A DNA stretch of 64,000 bases from Perca fluviatilis (GCF_010015445.1 NC_053126.1:7970249-8034248), one strand, 5' to 3'. Shown: positions 11,489 through 25,484, counted from the first letter of the stretch. The notes: a model not told the origin generated them from the sequence alone. Program-made: numbers and translations.

Positions 11489-12138
11489 ACAGTGAAGCTG
11501 CTGGTACACCCTGTATCTCCATCAGATGGTCATACACCAGCTGGGTTCTACTTTTTGCAGTGACAAACACTAAACTGGCAACGAAGCCACTGCAGCGGCT
11601 CTGACTCGTTAATGAACACTGCCGCACGGTCCAGTCGGAGCTGTCTAGTTAAGTTTGTGCACAGCGTAAGGAGATGTGCTGTCTGCGAGTTTTTTTTTTC
11701 TCCTCCTCTACATTTTCTTCACCGAGCCAGAATTCTGACCGCTACGACCTCAACCAAGAGAGTCATATAATGGGGCCTCCATATTGGATGAGCTCTTCCC
11801 TCATTTGAGCCATCAATCTGACTGCAGAGCACAAGCTCATGAAAGCAGAACGTCATTTATGCTAACCTTGCATCCAAACAAACTGCTCTACTACAAGCAA
11901 GACTAATGAGCAAAAAAAAAATAAGAAAAAAATGAAAAATGGCACTATTACTATTACAGCTGACAACTGAATTCTGTCATTTGGGGATTTGTTTTGCATG
12001 CATATTTAGCAGCATGTTTAAAAATAACTTCACAAATGTGCTAATTTTACTTTCTTTCCTCCTCAAATTCTCTTTTATTTGTCTGTCAGTGCTGATCTGT
12101 ACTGTTGTCTGCTTCTTTAGTCTCATCATTTCCACTGA

Positions 12139-12450
<312 letters not shown>

Positions 12451-15304
12451 TAGGAGATAAAGGATCAGCAAGGGTCCATATTTTGCACATTCATACATTG
12501 CTGTTGTCTTAGATTGCTTTCTATACACCAAATTGACATATGTATTCTTTTTTATTACATAGTATTACTATTCTCCATGCATCCTGTTATTACTGCAACA
12601 GCCCTTCTCCACAGGGATCATTCAAGCTTAATTCCATCCCTTATAATGCAATCTAATTTAATTAGCAGATATGTGCAAACATACTGTATGCACACATCCC
12701 TGCACATGCAGCACTGTTGTCCCTTGTTTGCTCGTTAATAAAATGTTGAGTGTGTGCAGAGGAGGAGTGTTAGAGGATAAGGTTTGGGGAGGAGGGTAAG
12801 AGGATCTGCAACCCCTCTGGCCCTGTGTGAGCTAATCCTGTCTGGCATACCGCAGCATCTGGAGCTGCCGATGGGGCCGATCGGTTGTCTTGTCGGGAGG
12901 GATGGCGGTCAGGGATGCAGCTGAGGCTCGATGTTGTGCTCCTGGGGGCTGTGTGGATATCGGAGGTGGAGAGTCAGGAGGGGGAGGCGTGGGAGGGGGT
13001 CTGCAGTCAAAAGTTTGGCACTGAAAGCCAGACCTTGAAGTACGGGTTGGCCCTTCTCTGGGCTGCCGGGGCTGTAGGAAGACCTGGCTCAACCTGAATT
13101 TGTGGGTTGTTGTTGTTGCGGTGATATCTTCTGGGTGGATTAAGGACCGGCCTTTGGACGTATTGAGGCAGGAAAGGGAAGCATTAAGGGAATCGAAAGG
13201 GAAAATTAGAAGGAAGGAAGGGAAGGGAGGTGCTGTGTGTAAAGCAGGTCTGCCAAGAAAGGACAGGGAGGCATTTGATGCTACTGTTTTTTTGGCTGTT
13301 TGTTGATGCCTCCCTGGCTGTTGTTGCTGGATGGTGTAGCAGCTTGAAAATTGGGTCAGGTGTTTGTGTGTGTGCGTGTGTGCATGCACGCGTGTGTGCG
13401 TGTGTGCTGACAGCTCCCCCCCATCAGAGAAGACGTTCTGACGTCCGCCTCAGCTCGATCGGGCTTTGACCTCTTAAGTTAGAAATCATGCGACACTGTG
13501 AATGTGGTGTAAGGTAAGGTTTGTGGCGCGTTCATAATGAACATTTCAGGGTCAGTTTCGCCTCCATTTAGTATTACTTGGATAATTTGGGTTGCGATGA
13601 AAAGTTTTAATTGTCGTTTTAAAGTCAAGGAGAGGCGCCATGGTTCAATCGCACAGACATGATTGCACCTTTGAATCTCAAACTCAGTCCATCATGGAGG
13701 TATTTTATGGTGCTAAAGGTCTATGTGTAGGGATGTTAGGATCGGGTGTCTCTATGACATGTCGTTGTGGTCATAACTAATTATATTGCAACAAAATGTT
13801 TTGTCATAAACAGTCCCACCCCTCCATTATCTCGTTTGTGTTCGTTTGTTCTGCTGTTGCATTTTTTTTAGGCTTTATTTCCAGCAAATAAAATAAATTA
13901 AATAAAATGTAATGAACCATCAGAAAGCGGTTAATGGGTTATTGAACATAGCGGCGTTGTTTATCAATCCAATCCAGTCCACTTATGAGGAATGCACACT
14001 GGGGACTGGGGGAGGTCAGGGTGATGATGCAATTTCCAGATAATGAGGTTTTTAACAGGTTTATTTAGCCAAAGAATAGGATCATTTTCTCAAATTATTA
14101 AGGAACACTTAATCCTTCACTTAATCACCAAATTTGAAGATACATGTTTTTTTATTGGACAGCGATTGGATTAAATGGATCTTTTAATTATATATGTAAT
14201 TATTTGTAGGCCTAAATACTATATTGAGTGTACAAGAATATACTGAGCTAATATTGACCAATGTAGAATGCAAACTCCCCTCGAGTTTCTAAAACCTTCA
14301 GAAAAAAATAACGAGGACTAATAGTCATTAACTAATCATTCTGACTGGGGACCTTAGAGGTGATCAATATTTTACTATTTACTCAATTGTTTAAGTACAG
14401 TTTCTGTTCAGAATAGCTTTTGAAAGGAGGGTATGAACGAATATGTGGCTAGGGACTAGCTTCAGACTATGCTGGTGAAACTGTCCCAATGGGTTATTTA
14501 GTAGTTTATTTTTGGAAAGTGGAGCAAAGTGATGCCAACCTAGACGTTTAGACAGACAGATGAGGAATCCATTCGGTTAGCTGGGCTTTCAGTTCACTTT
14601 GACTCAGCAGCAGATTCACCCAAAGGACTTTTGTCTGTTTTGAGTCTTCCACAATGCTCTAATACAGATGTAGTTTGAAAAAGAAAAAGAATTGTCCACA
14701 GAAAAAGAGCCGATGTGCATCAGCGTAGTTAAAAGGCAGTATTTTGTATTCCTGTTTTTTTTTGTTGGTGGGGGTGTTTTTCAAACTCTCGCTCAGAAAG
14801 GGACACAACTTTCACTTTTTACTCAAATGGAAAATCTCATTTCCTTGTTCGCACTCTGCCACAATCACTATCAATATCAGTCCTTCTTCCACCTACACAT
14901 ACAAATTCACAACTGAATGTAACAGCAGTTACAACTGTGCACTGTCTCTTTGAGTCATCAAAAGACACTCTAGGAAATCAGTAACTGAAGCAAAAGCAGA
15001 CGGTTCACGTGGAGGGAAAGCAGATACACTTGAGAATTATAATAATCACAACACAATATCTGCACTTTTTAATGATTTTAGTTGTGCGATCAATCATTGT
15101 CTTTATCGAGGGCTTGGGCTTAGGCTTTTCTCCTTGAAACAGTAGTCAAATTGCATGAGCAGACGTCAATTTCTTGTTGATTGCTGGATGTTCTGTATCG
15201 TGATAGAGCTTAAGGTTGTTTCACCACAGCTCAGTTCTCTATGTGCTTTTGATACATGGCTATGTGAATGGTATGGCGGTCAGCCCACGCACGCATGCAC
15301 ACGC

Positions 15305-15307
<3 letters not shown>

Positions 15308-15383
<76 letters not shown>
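15308..15383. repeat. (CA)n microsatellite
   Basis: About 76 bp of perfect CA in grap intron 3, preceded by imperfect GCACAC words. Confidence 0.95.
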
Positions 15384-15387
<4 letters not shown>

Positions 15388-16015
15388 AGTTTTTTCTATG
15401 GCCTTTGTTTTGTATCTGCTTTCACATTCTAATCTGGTTTGTCTGAACCAAATCATTGTGTGAGTGCGTGATAGCTTAAGCTCTTTGCATTCACTTATTA
15501 TTTTTCAGGGAATTCAATGGAGGTGCCTTTCCCTAACATGTCCCTTCCTACCACTGCTCCATTGCGTGATGACTATAATACCACTACCTCCCTGGCCACG
15601 TCCTAAAGCAAACACATTTGAAACGTCGGCAGTTTGCAGGTCAACTTGAAGTCAACATTTCCAACCACAGTAAAAATCCTCTGAGGTGTATTTTCATCCT
15701 ATTTTATCTGATCATTCTATATAACATGTATTTGAGCTTTATCTGAACATTTAGGACTGGTATCTAAGATTCGACAGGAGACCTCGTATGAACTTTACTT
15801 TCAGAAGACACCTCTCTGGAAACATCTGGCATGCTTATCAGTGGGCCCTCCAAAATAAGGCCAGTTGGCTTGTAGCCATTGGTCAAAGTATTGTTTCCTC
15901 CCCTATCTATGTTACACACAGCATAGTACATATATACCATGTTCAAACAAAGAAAGTCAGAGGACCACTGGAGAATTGGGAAAACAGGTCCTCTCCGAGC
16001 TCTGCAGAGCTTGTA

Positions 16016-16543
16016 CAGTACAGGCCAAAAGTTTGGACACACCTTCTCATTCAAATGCGTTTCCTTTTTATTTTCATGACTATTTACATTGTAGATTCTC
16101 ACTGAAGGCATCAAAACTATGAATGAACACATATGGAATTATGTACTTAACAAAAAAGTTTGAAATAACTGAAAACATGTCTTATATTTTAGATTCTTCA
16201 AAGTAGCCACCCTTTGCTTTTTTATTAATAAGGGAAAAAATTCCACTAATTAACCCTGACAAAGCACACCTGTGAAGTGAAAACCATTTCAGGTGACTAC
16301 CTCATGAAGCTCATTGAGAGAACACCAAGGGTTTGCAGTGCTATCAAAAAAAAGCAAAGGGTGGCTACTTTGAAGAATCTAAAATATAAGACATGTTTTC
16401 AGTTATTTCACACTTTTTTGTTAAGTACATAATTCCATATGTGTTCATTCATAGTTTTGATGCCTTCAGTGAGAATCTACAATGTAAATAGTCATGAAAA
16501 TAAAGAAACACAGAAGGTGAGTCCAAACGTTTGGCCTGTACTG
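16016..16543. mobile_element. Tc1/mariner-like MITE with long inverted repeats
   Basis: CAGTACAGGCCAAAAGTTTG at the left is inverted at the right (CAAACGTTTGGCCTGTACTG), with TA on both sides (16014-16015 and 16544-16545). The inverted arms extend about 200 bp each, as in long-TIR fish Tc1 elements. The centre holds about 120 bp (ACACCTGTGAAGTGAAAACC) left from the parent's coding part. It is an internally deleted, non-autonomous copy. Confidence 0.85.
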
Positions 16544-17997
16544 TACATGATGCTGATTTCTTCGATGTAAATAAACCTTTATAATCAAGAAACAGTGTTG
16601 GTGGATTCCTCTCCACATAGCATTACAGCATCGCTACCGATTACACTACACCTCCCATAGGCACCCAGAAGTGTCTGCTGCTGTGAAAAATGCAAAAAGG
16701 AGCTCTGTTGTTTGCATCGCCGTTTGTCTATTGTTGTAGCATTTTCAATGCTTCCAGCTGATGGCTCATGCAGCAAAGTGCTGAATCTGGCCGCTCATTC
16801 AGCTTCCTTGTCATTAGTCATCGTTTGTCTCTTATCAGGGTCATTACTCCAAAGAGGAACCATAAGGGGGAACTGACCCTTAGGCTCATTTTACATGCAG
16901 CTCCATAATCTTTTTTGAGCTTTAAGTAACACACTGCAGGTTCCGCGTCCCTCGAATGTCATCACTTGTCATACAGTACAGTTTAGTTTAGTTGGACAGA
17001 TTAATGCATGTGGAGGAAATGTGGGAAATAATTGCATGACAGAGTTAGAGTGAGTGAGTCACTAAAGTTATGCAACACTGTTTGGGAATACATATATGGT
17101 GCTGGTAAAAAAAATTTGCTTCATTTCCTTCAGGTGAAATTTTACCTTGAAGTTGTGTTCCTGATTTATGCTCCTCCAAGCCACTGAAGTTGACATTTTG
17201 GGAAATATTCTTATTTCCGGTGGAGAGTCAGATGGGAAGATTATCACCACTCAAATGTATGAGTGGCACCGATCTTCTTATCTAACTCTCAGATAGGGTG
17301 CTGGAGGGTTTGGAAATATCCACAATAAAGACGTATTTGTCAAGATTTACATTTATTATGTTTTTTTTATTTTTTTTTATCTCTGCTATCAGTTTTGGAA
17401 CCCAAAGAGAAGTGCTCTTCTTTTTCTCAATTGTCCTGTGAGGCTTTCACAGCTTACACCACAGCTCAGTGGCACCAATAGAATATCACAGTTCAGTGAC
17501 CAAAACACAATTGAGAGGGACTTGAGAGAGACAGAGACATAAATACAGAAAGAAATAGAGAGAAGAGGGGAGAATATAAAGAGAGATGAACAGAGACAGG
17601 GATAGAGCAAGCAGCGACTGCAGATAAAATAGACAGGAGAAGGAAGAACTTATGGCAGTTGGAGGGGTGCATGATTTCACTTTTTTTTTATTTTTCTGTT
17701 TTCTCATATTGACAGTGTATCTGAAATGAGACCAGCCAAGTCCCAGTCCTCTGGAAAAATCATTTCTTTATTAAATTTTTCTCACATTATTCTTTACTTA
17801 GTCTACCCTTTGCCTTTTTTTTCGGTCCTTCTCTTCGCTGGGTCTAGTGACGGAGTGGTACATAAAAGGTTTTGTAAAGACCCCATAAACGAAAAGCAAT
17901 CTTATGTCGTAAAATCATAAATGCATGATTTTGTTTGGTCTTCATAAAACAAACTTTAGTTTGAGTTTACTTACTATGGTACATGCTACCAACTTAA

Positions 17998-18293
17998 AGG
18001 AATAGTTTGACATTTAAGGAAAGACAGCTGTAGCTTTAAGAAAATTTGTGATTTGCATATATATAGCAAAAATTGGACTATAGTTTAAAATATAAGTGTG
18101 AAATACAGTTATTCGCTTTTTTTGTATTGAGTTACATGAACCGATTGATACCAATCGTATGTCTGTACGCTATACGAAGCTACAGTCGGCAGCAGGTTAG
18201 CTTAGCACAAAGACTGGAAACGGTAAAACATCTCAACTAACTCTTGGCAAGAAAGTGAAAAAGCATAATTCACAAAATGTCAAACTCATCCTA
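17998..18293. mobile_element. Second copy of the AGGAATAGTTTGACA teleost repeat
   Basis: AGGAATAGTTTGACATTTAA begins after TTAA (17994-17997). The interior has GCTACAGTCGGCAGCAGGTT and AGCTTAGCACAAAGACTGG, shared with copies at 40170-40400 and 59005-59660, and the right end is the degenerate inverse (ACAAAATGTCAAACTCATCC). Confidence 0.65.
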
Positions 18294-18399
18294 TAAGAAT
18301 TTACCATATATAGCCACCTAAAAAAATATGTAAACTCTGTTTTCACAGGGTTTGCATGATAACAAATATAACACATTAGAATGTCATTATTTGCTAACC

Positions 18400-18909
18400 A
18401 GTCCTTCCAGAAAAATGTGCCGTTTTTTTGTGATTGTTGCGGGCAAAAATCCATGATTATGCGGCACGTTTTCTTAAAAAATGCGATGGAATATGCGGGA
18501 TATTTATGCAATTTTATGCGCTGAAATTGCGGGAACTTGCAAAAATTGCGGGAACTTGCAAAAACTGCAGTTTGATGAAAACACCCTGCTTTTCGATGAC
18601 GTTCACGTCGCGTAATTACGTCACTTCATAACGTTCCCATGGCAACAGGGGAAAATGGCTGCTCTTGTGTGAAGTAAACGCAACATTTTTCAACTTTCTG
18701 CTAAGATACTGTATATGTGACGTTTTTGCAACAAAAATGCGGGGATTATGAAATCATGCAAGCCCCGCATATTTTGCGTGGAAATCGACAATTTATGCGG
18801 TGAAAGTGCGCCGTATTTGAAAAAATGCAGCCACTGCATAAATATGCATATTTTGGTTGATTATGCATTGAATTATGCGATCGCATAATCGCGTTTTTCT
18901 GGAGGGACT
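18400..18909 (+). mobile_element. TATGCG-rich TIR element, copy 1
   Basis: AGTCCTTCCAGAAAAA at the left matches TTTTTCTGGAGGGACT at the right in inverted form. The interior is dense in TTATGCGG/CCGCATAA words, including ATTATGCGATCGCATAATCG near the right end, which is self-complementary. No coding sequence is seen. It resembles hAT-type non-autonomous elements, but I cannot name the family. Confidence 0.65.
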
Positions 18910-20295
18910 AACTGTGTAACATATCGCTATAGGCTGGTTTGGCTAGTAGGCCTATGAACTTCATACTTCAGTCAGCTTGGCAAGATAAGTACAGTAAATG
19001 TTCATTTTGTAAGGTTGAACTATACTGCAAAAGTGCTTTGAGTCTTACTGTTTTAAAGTAATTTACCTCTGTAGCTTAAGTCTGGCTTAAGAGTTTGTAA
19101 TGTTACTTAGCTAGAGAAGCTGTGGCTCTGTTGAGATTTAACTAAACCGATTATATTATTTCTTTCCTTGAAGCATCCCTGAGAACTACTACTCAAATCT
19201 ATTTGTATTACAGAAATTCCTTTATTGCCAGTTGCTAATATGGGCTCCGCCTCCCGAAATGTATCTCAACCAATGACGGAAGCTTTTGTCTGAGCCCAGT
19301 CATTTCAGTTTGTCCTTAATTTTCAGTCTTACACAAATTACTTCATAGCATTAATTAACATTATAAGAATGAAGATCATACGAGTTCTCTCTTCAAAAGC
19401 AAAAAAAGTGGTTTCTGCTTTGGTACGTCTTTGTTTTGATAGGTGGTTGTTGTATTTATGATGATAGCTGACTTGAGAAGAGACTCTTTCTCCCTCTCTT
19501 TGGCCCATTTGATTTTCGTCTGAAAGGCTCCTTATTGGACCGTCAAGACACTTTGAGTAAATTGCCTCCACCAAGAATCTTTTATCACTTTTCCCCTCAT
19601 TCGCTCCATCTCAGCAACCTCACACACACACACACACTTCCTCCCTCACTCCTCATCCATCTATCTAAACAGGTGAAGGCGAATATTTATCAATGCAGCA
19701 GGAGGAGCTGAACCTCTCACTCACTGACACGCTTGGTTGACACACTTTTACAAAAAAGTCACACACACACACACACACACACACGTAAATGCTGATAATC
19801 TGCGATTTGCTGCGAGCACATGGGCTGACACACTCTGATAACTCATTGACATGACCATCAGTTACTGACACACACACACACACACACATATGCACACACA
19901 TACACACATACACACACACACGCGCACACACAGTCACACATTGACAGCTGGAGGTGTCAGTGGTGCAGTGTTAAGCATTCAAGACATCTGCAGCGGTTTA
20001 GAAACTGAACAGCAGATTAGAGAAGGGCGGTTGGCAGGATGAGAGACAGAGAGAGAACAGGGAAGTGAAACTAGATTGGATGGAGCATCAAGCATCTTGA
20101 GTTGTACTGGTGCAGACAGAGTAAAAGTTTTATAAATAACTTTTGTCCTCATCTACAGCATATCTTTCTCTATGTGTTCTATCTCTATCTTTCTCATTCT
20201 CTCTTAATCTCTTTCTCACCCGTTTCCTTTTAGTTGGAAAAAGAAAATAATCTCTTTCGCTGTGGGCCTTAATTACACTGGATCAGGGAGATGAG

Positions 20296-20298
<3 letters not shown>

Positions 20299-20360
<62 letters not shown>
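20299..20360. repeat. (TG)n microsatellite
   Basis: 62 bp of perfect TG in grap intron 3. Shorter CA tracts lie at about 19621-19637, 19761-19783 and 19870-19932, and a TG tract at 21874-21902. Confidence 0.95.
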
Positions 20361-20366
<6 letters not shown>

Positions 20367-21050
20367 TTTGTGATCAATTTGAGGCAGATGCTGTCTGTGT
20401 TATGCACACTGGTTCTCTGATGTCTCTGTGTAATAATTAATATAAACGTCTACATGACATCGCCTAACACTGATATAGCTGCAACATTACGTCTGTTTTC
20501 GCTTCTCCTCGTTATCCTCACTCTTTAAAGTGTTTTTTTTCTCACTTTTGCAAGCCACTGCTGGTAATTGTTCATATAAATTAGAGTGGGTGTTCTCCAC
20601 AATGTTTTTGTTGCCCGCTACTCAGTGATCATAATGATGTAAACAACTCCCAATATGAGCAAAGTGAGTAAAAATACTATAATTTACTTCCCATTGTGCG
20701 TTTTACCTTATAATAGCATGTAGGAGGTGATGATGTGAAGGTGTTCAGTGTGATGCATGAACCTGAGATAGCTTGTCTTTACAGGCTTGTTGTTTGGATT
20801 TGGGCCTCGGCCCCGCTCTGTAGTTTGGGAAATCAGGAAGCGATGCAGCAGTAACGTTGTGGATGGCTAGCAGAAACCGTAAAGTGCTCTAGCATCCAGG
20901 GGATCACCAAAAGAAGATTAAGAACATTAAGATTAATCGCGAGTTAACTATATTCAATCATGCGATTAATCATGATTGAATATTTGAATCGATGGACAGC
21001 CCTCGTCTTAAACTGTTTAAGAGATAGGCACCCAAAAATCACTATCAATC

Positions 21051-21517
21051 AGTCCCTACAGAAAAATGTGATTATGCGATCGCGATGCGATAATTCAATG
21101 CATAATCAGCCAAAGTCCGCATATTTATGCGGGGGCTGCATTTTTTCAAATACGCCGCACTTTCGCCGCATAAATTGCCAATTTCCTCGCAAAATATGCG
21201 GGGCTTGCATGATTTCATAATCCCCGCATTTTTGTTGTATAAAAGTCACATATATCTTAGCAGAAAGTTGAAAACTTTTGCGTTTATTTCACACAAGAGC
21301 AGCCATTTTCCCCTGTTGCCATGGGAACGTTATGAAGTGACGTAATTACGCGACGTGAACATCATCGAAAAGCAGGGTGTTGGGGGAATCACTTTTTTTC
21401 TCTTTTTCATCAAAACACAATTTTTGCAAGTTCCCGCAATTCCATCGCATAAAATTGCATAAATATCCCGCATATTCCATCGCATTTTTTAAGAAAACGT
21501 GCCGCATAATCAAGGAT
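21051..21517 (-). mobile_element. TATGCG-rich TIR element, copy 2, inverted and truncated
   Basis: This is the reverse complement of the element at 18400-18909, starting AGTCCCTACAGAAAAATG and ending at CGTGCCGCATAATCAAGGAT, where about 40 bp of the far terminus is missing. The two copies lie 2.1 kb apart and could form a long stem. Confidence 0.7.
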
Positions 21518-21589
21518 CTGATACTTCGTACTTCCCGCTTTGCTTACTCTGGGCATTAGGGCACGCCACTATAAACAAAAATATAATAT

Positions 21590-21745
21590 ATAAACAAATG
21601 ACTTATATGGGCTTTTCTTCAGGGGAGGACAGTCTCTTTTGATTTTCTGTCTTGTACAATGTTTCATCTAGTTACCAGTCTGAAATAATGGTAGCTTGTG
21701 CAGAGTTTCAATGTAATTCCTTCATATATTATCTGGCATAAGTCT
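21590..21745 (-). repeat. Inverted half-copy B' of a segment at 22440-22610
   Basis: AACAAATGACTTATATGGGC through TATATTATCTGGCATAAG is the inverse of 22450-22605 with few differences. Its partner half A' is displaced to 23865-24055. Confidence 0.75.
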
Positions 21746-21873
21746 GCCAGAAATCTGTCCATTTTCTGAGAAAAAAACAACCTTCCTTGTTGCACTTTGT
21801 GAAAACCAACTTGTAACTTTCTATGTCATTTTTATTGCATTGTGCTTTGAGTGAGATTAGATTTTGTGTGTGA

Positions 21874-21909
<36 letters not shown>

Positions 21910-22249
21910 CGTGCATGTTATCCTTGTCTTAATGTCAATCAAACAAACCTTGAATGAAATGGAAATCTCTGCCAGGAAATAGGCCTAACCCCAATCATGT
22001 TTTTTTTTTGATTTGGAGCAGTTTTATTAGCCAGGACAACAGATCATTTTAAGCTATAGACTCGATAGGGATTTTTTTAATATTTTATAATCGACCCAAA
22101 ACAATCAAAAGCTACATGTTAGACATGGCATTGTTTAGGGCTGGGTATCGAAATAACCCAGTATAAAACTTCTCCAGTCAAACGATGTTTGACTATTGCT
22201 ATTAAAATACTATTTGTATGGTTCTGCTCGCATGTGATTTATTGGCCTA

Positions 22250-22610
22250 CTACACCTCCACCCTGCCCTTCTTTCTCTGCCTTCTCCATTTCACCCAATG
22301 TGTCCTTGTTTCCCCTCTTCTCACCCTCATCTCCAAAGTAACGATGAGGGAAGTGTAAAAAAAAAGAAAAAAGTAGAGGATGCTTTTTAGTATAACAAAA
22401 ACATTATTTCAAGCCAACTGTAAAGTTTTTTTTTTTAACTAATTTTTTTTTTACTTATGCCAGATAATATATGAAGGAATTACATTGAAACTCTGCACAA
22501 GCTACCATTATTTCAGACTGCCAACTAGATGAAACATTGTAAAAGACAGAAAATCAAAAGAGACTGTCCTCCCCCGAAGAAAAGCCCACATAAGTCGTTT
22601 GTTTAAGCAG
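22250..22610 (+). repeat. Segment A-B, inverted relative to flanking halves
   Basis: The A half (22250-22430, CACCTCCACCCTGCCCTTCT...) is inverted at 23865-24055, and the B half (22450-22605) is inverted at 21590-21745. The two halves abut here but are about 2.1 kb apart in the flanking copy. Confidence 0.75.
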
Positions 22611-22677
22611 CAACTCCAGTAGCTACAACCCACACAGTCTGTGGTGTGGTGAAGTCGAACGCAATGTATTTGTTGGT

Positions 22678-23073
22678 AGGTGCTCTAAGCGATGTTGGGT
22701 GACGTTACTACTTGTTGACGTTCAAATTATTTTCAAACAAAAGGAGGCTAGCTCGCCCCTCCCTCCTCCTCATCCCGTCCCCTCGCCCTCCCTTCCGTGC
22801 TTCCGCGCACTAACCCCCCCAACCCCCACCCCAAAATCCATCTTGTCGGTTACTGGCCTGAACGCTGGAACACTGTTTGTTATGTTTGGTGGTGCAGGTT
22901 GGCACAGATTGTTTTTGTTGCCGTGTGTGGAGCCTGGGCTGTCTACAGAGACCGCGATTTTTTTACAGTGTGTTCAGGGGACAGGAAGCTCGGGGATAGT
23001 GAGGAGATGTTTTTCTGTATGTGACAAAAAATGTTATAGCCTAAAAAAACGCGTGCCATCGCTTAGAGCACCT
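22678..23073. mobile_element. MITE with 17-bp perfect TIRs (AGGTGCTCTAAGCGATG)
   Basis: AGGTGCTCTAAGCGATG (22678-22694) is perfectly inverted at 23057-23073. The interior has a C-rich stretch (22755-22835) and no credible gene. It is nested in the hAT-like element. Confidence 0.7.
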
Positions 23074-23864
23074 TAAACGTGAAGAGCTGTATCCTCCATT
23101 CAGATGGTGGGTATTGAATGAAGTAGCAATAAAAAAGGTATCAAATAAAGTACTACTGGTATCGGTATCTCTTTAAGATTACTGGTTTTGGTACTGGTAT
23201 TGTAATTTGAGCAATACCCAGCCCGTGCATTGTTTGCCTACTATCACTTAACAGCTGCAGGAAATCTAAACTAGATGTGCTGAACAGGCTACAGCACCAC
23301 TCAAAATTCCCTTTTTCCTTTCTTCAAATGTTTGATGTGTTTAATTCATTATATTGTTGTGAAACCCCTTAAGGGAAAGTCCTTGCCCAGTCTACATCCT
23401 GTCTTTAATCTCTACGTCCACAGAATCCAAATTCTCTTTCATTTCTCCGTGTCATGTAGGCTACTTTCCTATCCGGTGAGGGCACTGACCCAGGTACCAA
23501 TGCAGCTGTTTGTCTCAATCAGACAAACAGCTGGTGGCAGTAACAAAGCCCAACCAGTAGGGTGCAGCAGATGGCGTCATGACGACTGGGGACAATGATG
23601 GGGCTGATAGAATCATTCATTAAAGATCACAATTTTATGTGTGAGTCAGTGGGGACAGAGTGGAGCAGATAACAAGAGTCACAGCGTTAGGGGGGGAAAA
23701 GTTAGATAGAAGTCAGATAATACAGAAGAGTGAGAGCAACACAGAGAGGAATGCAGACCCAAAAGGCAAAGGAAAAGACAGACAGATAGCACTGCTGCTC
23801 ACACAGAATCAGTTAATGTTCAAAGGCTTGTTAGCCTACAGTGCCAATCCAAAAAATAAGTTAA

Positions 23865-24055
23865 AAAAAACAACTTTACATTTGGCTTGAAATAATGTTT
23901 TTGTTATGCTAAAAAGCATCCTCTATTTTTTTCTTTTTTTTTTACACTTCCCTCATGGTTTTTTTTTGGCGATGAGGGTGAGAAGAGGGGAAACAAGGAC
24001 ACATTGGGTGAAATGGAGAAGGCAGAGAAAGAAGGGCAGAGTGGAGGTGTAGCTG
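23865..24055 (-). repeat. Inverted half-copy A' of a segment at 22250-22430
   Basis: CAACTTTACATTTGGCTTGA through GCAGAGTGGAGGTGTAG is the inverse of 22250-22430, with small length differences in A runs and a short insertion near 23956. Confidence 0.75.
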
Positions 24056-24300
24056 AATGCCATCCAGTCATCAGGGAGCCAGCCTTGCTTGTTCATAGAG
24101 CTCAGCGTCTGAATAGAGAAAGGAATTCTGTCTGAAACAAGCCGATGCTCATTTACTTTCTCCGAGCTTGAAGCAGTGCCATTCAGACTAGATAGAGGGG
24201 GAGTTTGGTGAGGTCAAACCACAAGCGCTATATTGTGTTTATTATAGAGCAAGGGCATGTCTTTTATAGGAGGAATCTTCTATATATATTTTTTAGATTC

Positions 24301-24484
24301 TTTTTTTGTGGGCATTTTAGGCCTTTATTTGATAGGAGAGCTTAGACATGAAAGGGGAGAGAGAGGGTGAATGACATGCTGCAAAGGGCCGCAGGGTGGA
24401 ATTAAACTTGCAGCTGCTGTGGCGAGGACTGAGCCTGTGTACATGGGGCGCACGCTCTACCAGGTGAGCTATCCAGGTGCCCCA
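24301..24484 (-). mobile_element. tRNA-derived SINE
   Basis: Read on the minus strand it starts GGGGCACCTGGATAGCTCAC, with box A TAGCTCACCTGG and a degenerate box B (AAGTTTAATTCC). A conserved core TGCGGCCCTTTGCAGCATGT follows, and the tail ends near AATAAAGGCCTAAAATGCCC. This head and core are typical of a common teleost tRNA SINE. The degraded B box suggests an old copy. Confidence 0.75.
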
Positions 24485-24969
24485 GAATCCACTTTATTTG
24501 AAGGTTTCTTGTCTTTTCTTTTTTACAATTGGTAACACTGTTTTCCTCTACTGCAGGGGTCCGCAACCTTAGGCAGCTAGGTAGCTCTACCAATGGCACA
24601 CTAGCAATAAGTGTGCAAGTGTGTTTTTGCAAAAATGTTCAAATCACAGCCATTGGCAGGAGCACAGCTATTAATGGTAACTTTATTGACTTTTTCCCCA
24701 TCCACATTCCACGAAGAACCGCACCATTCTGCCTCTGATTGGCTAGTATTCGTTGCCTTCTTCACAGAATGCGGTGCAAAGGGAAAAAAATAACACTGCC
24801 TGAGCGAGCTCAATAGATGATGGCAGGCTTAATGCTGACATGTCACACTGATTACACATGAACATTTTGAAATGGCACTTCACATTAAAAAGGTTGCCGA
24901 CCCGTGCTCTACTGCATTATCTTTTATTCTAAACATGGGAAATGAGATTTTAACCATCATTAACATAAG

Positions 24970-25346
<377 letters not shown>

Positions 25347-25405
<59 letters not shown>

Positions 25406-25425
25406 ACACACACACACACACACGC

Positions 25426-25482
<57 letters not shown>
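25347..25482. repeat. (CA)n microsatellite, interrupted, about 136 bp
   Basis: CA repeat with interruptions at about 25403 and 25424. Confidence 0.95.

Positions 25483-25484
<2 letters not shown>

Larger units (their letters stand above)
22136..23226. mobile_element. hAT-like element with 8-bp target duplication GCATTGTT
   Basis: The ends TAGGGCTGGGTATCG and CAATACCCAGCCCGT are inverted repeats with a few mismatches. GCATTGTT directly precedes the left end (22128-22135) and follows the right end (23227-23234), a clean 8-bp duplication typical of hAT. The interior carries foreign segments (22250-22610 and 22678-23073). Confidence 0.75.

Noticed and set aside
12832..13389. 185-codon antisense open frame in grap intron 3
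   Set aside because: Low-complexity (His-Thr, Pro runs), no known family and no splice context; the region is merely GC-rich.
24401..24484. Possible tRNA gene on the minus strand
   Set aside because: The A box is good but the B box is degenerate, no cloverleaf is apparent and a SINE body and tail follow.
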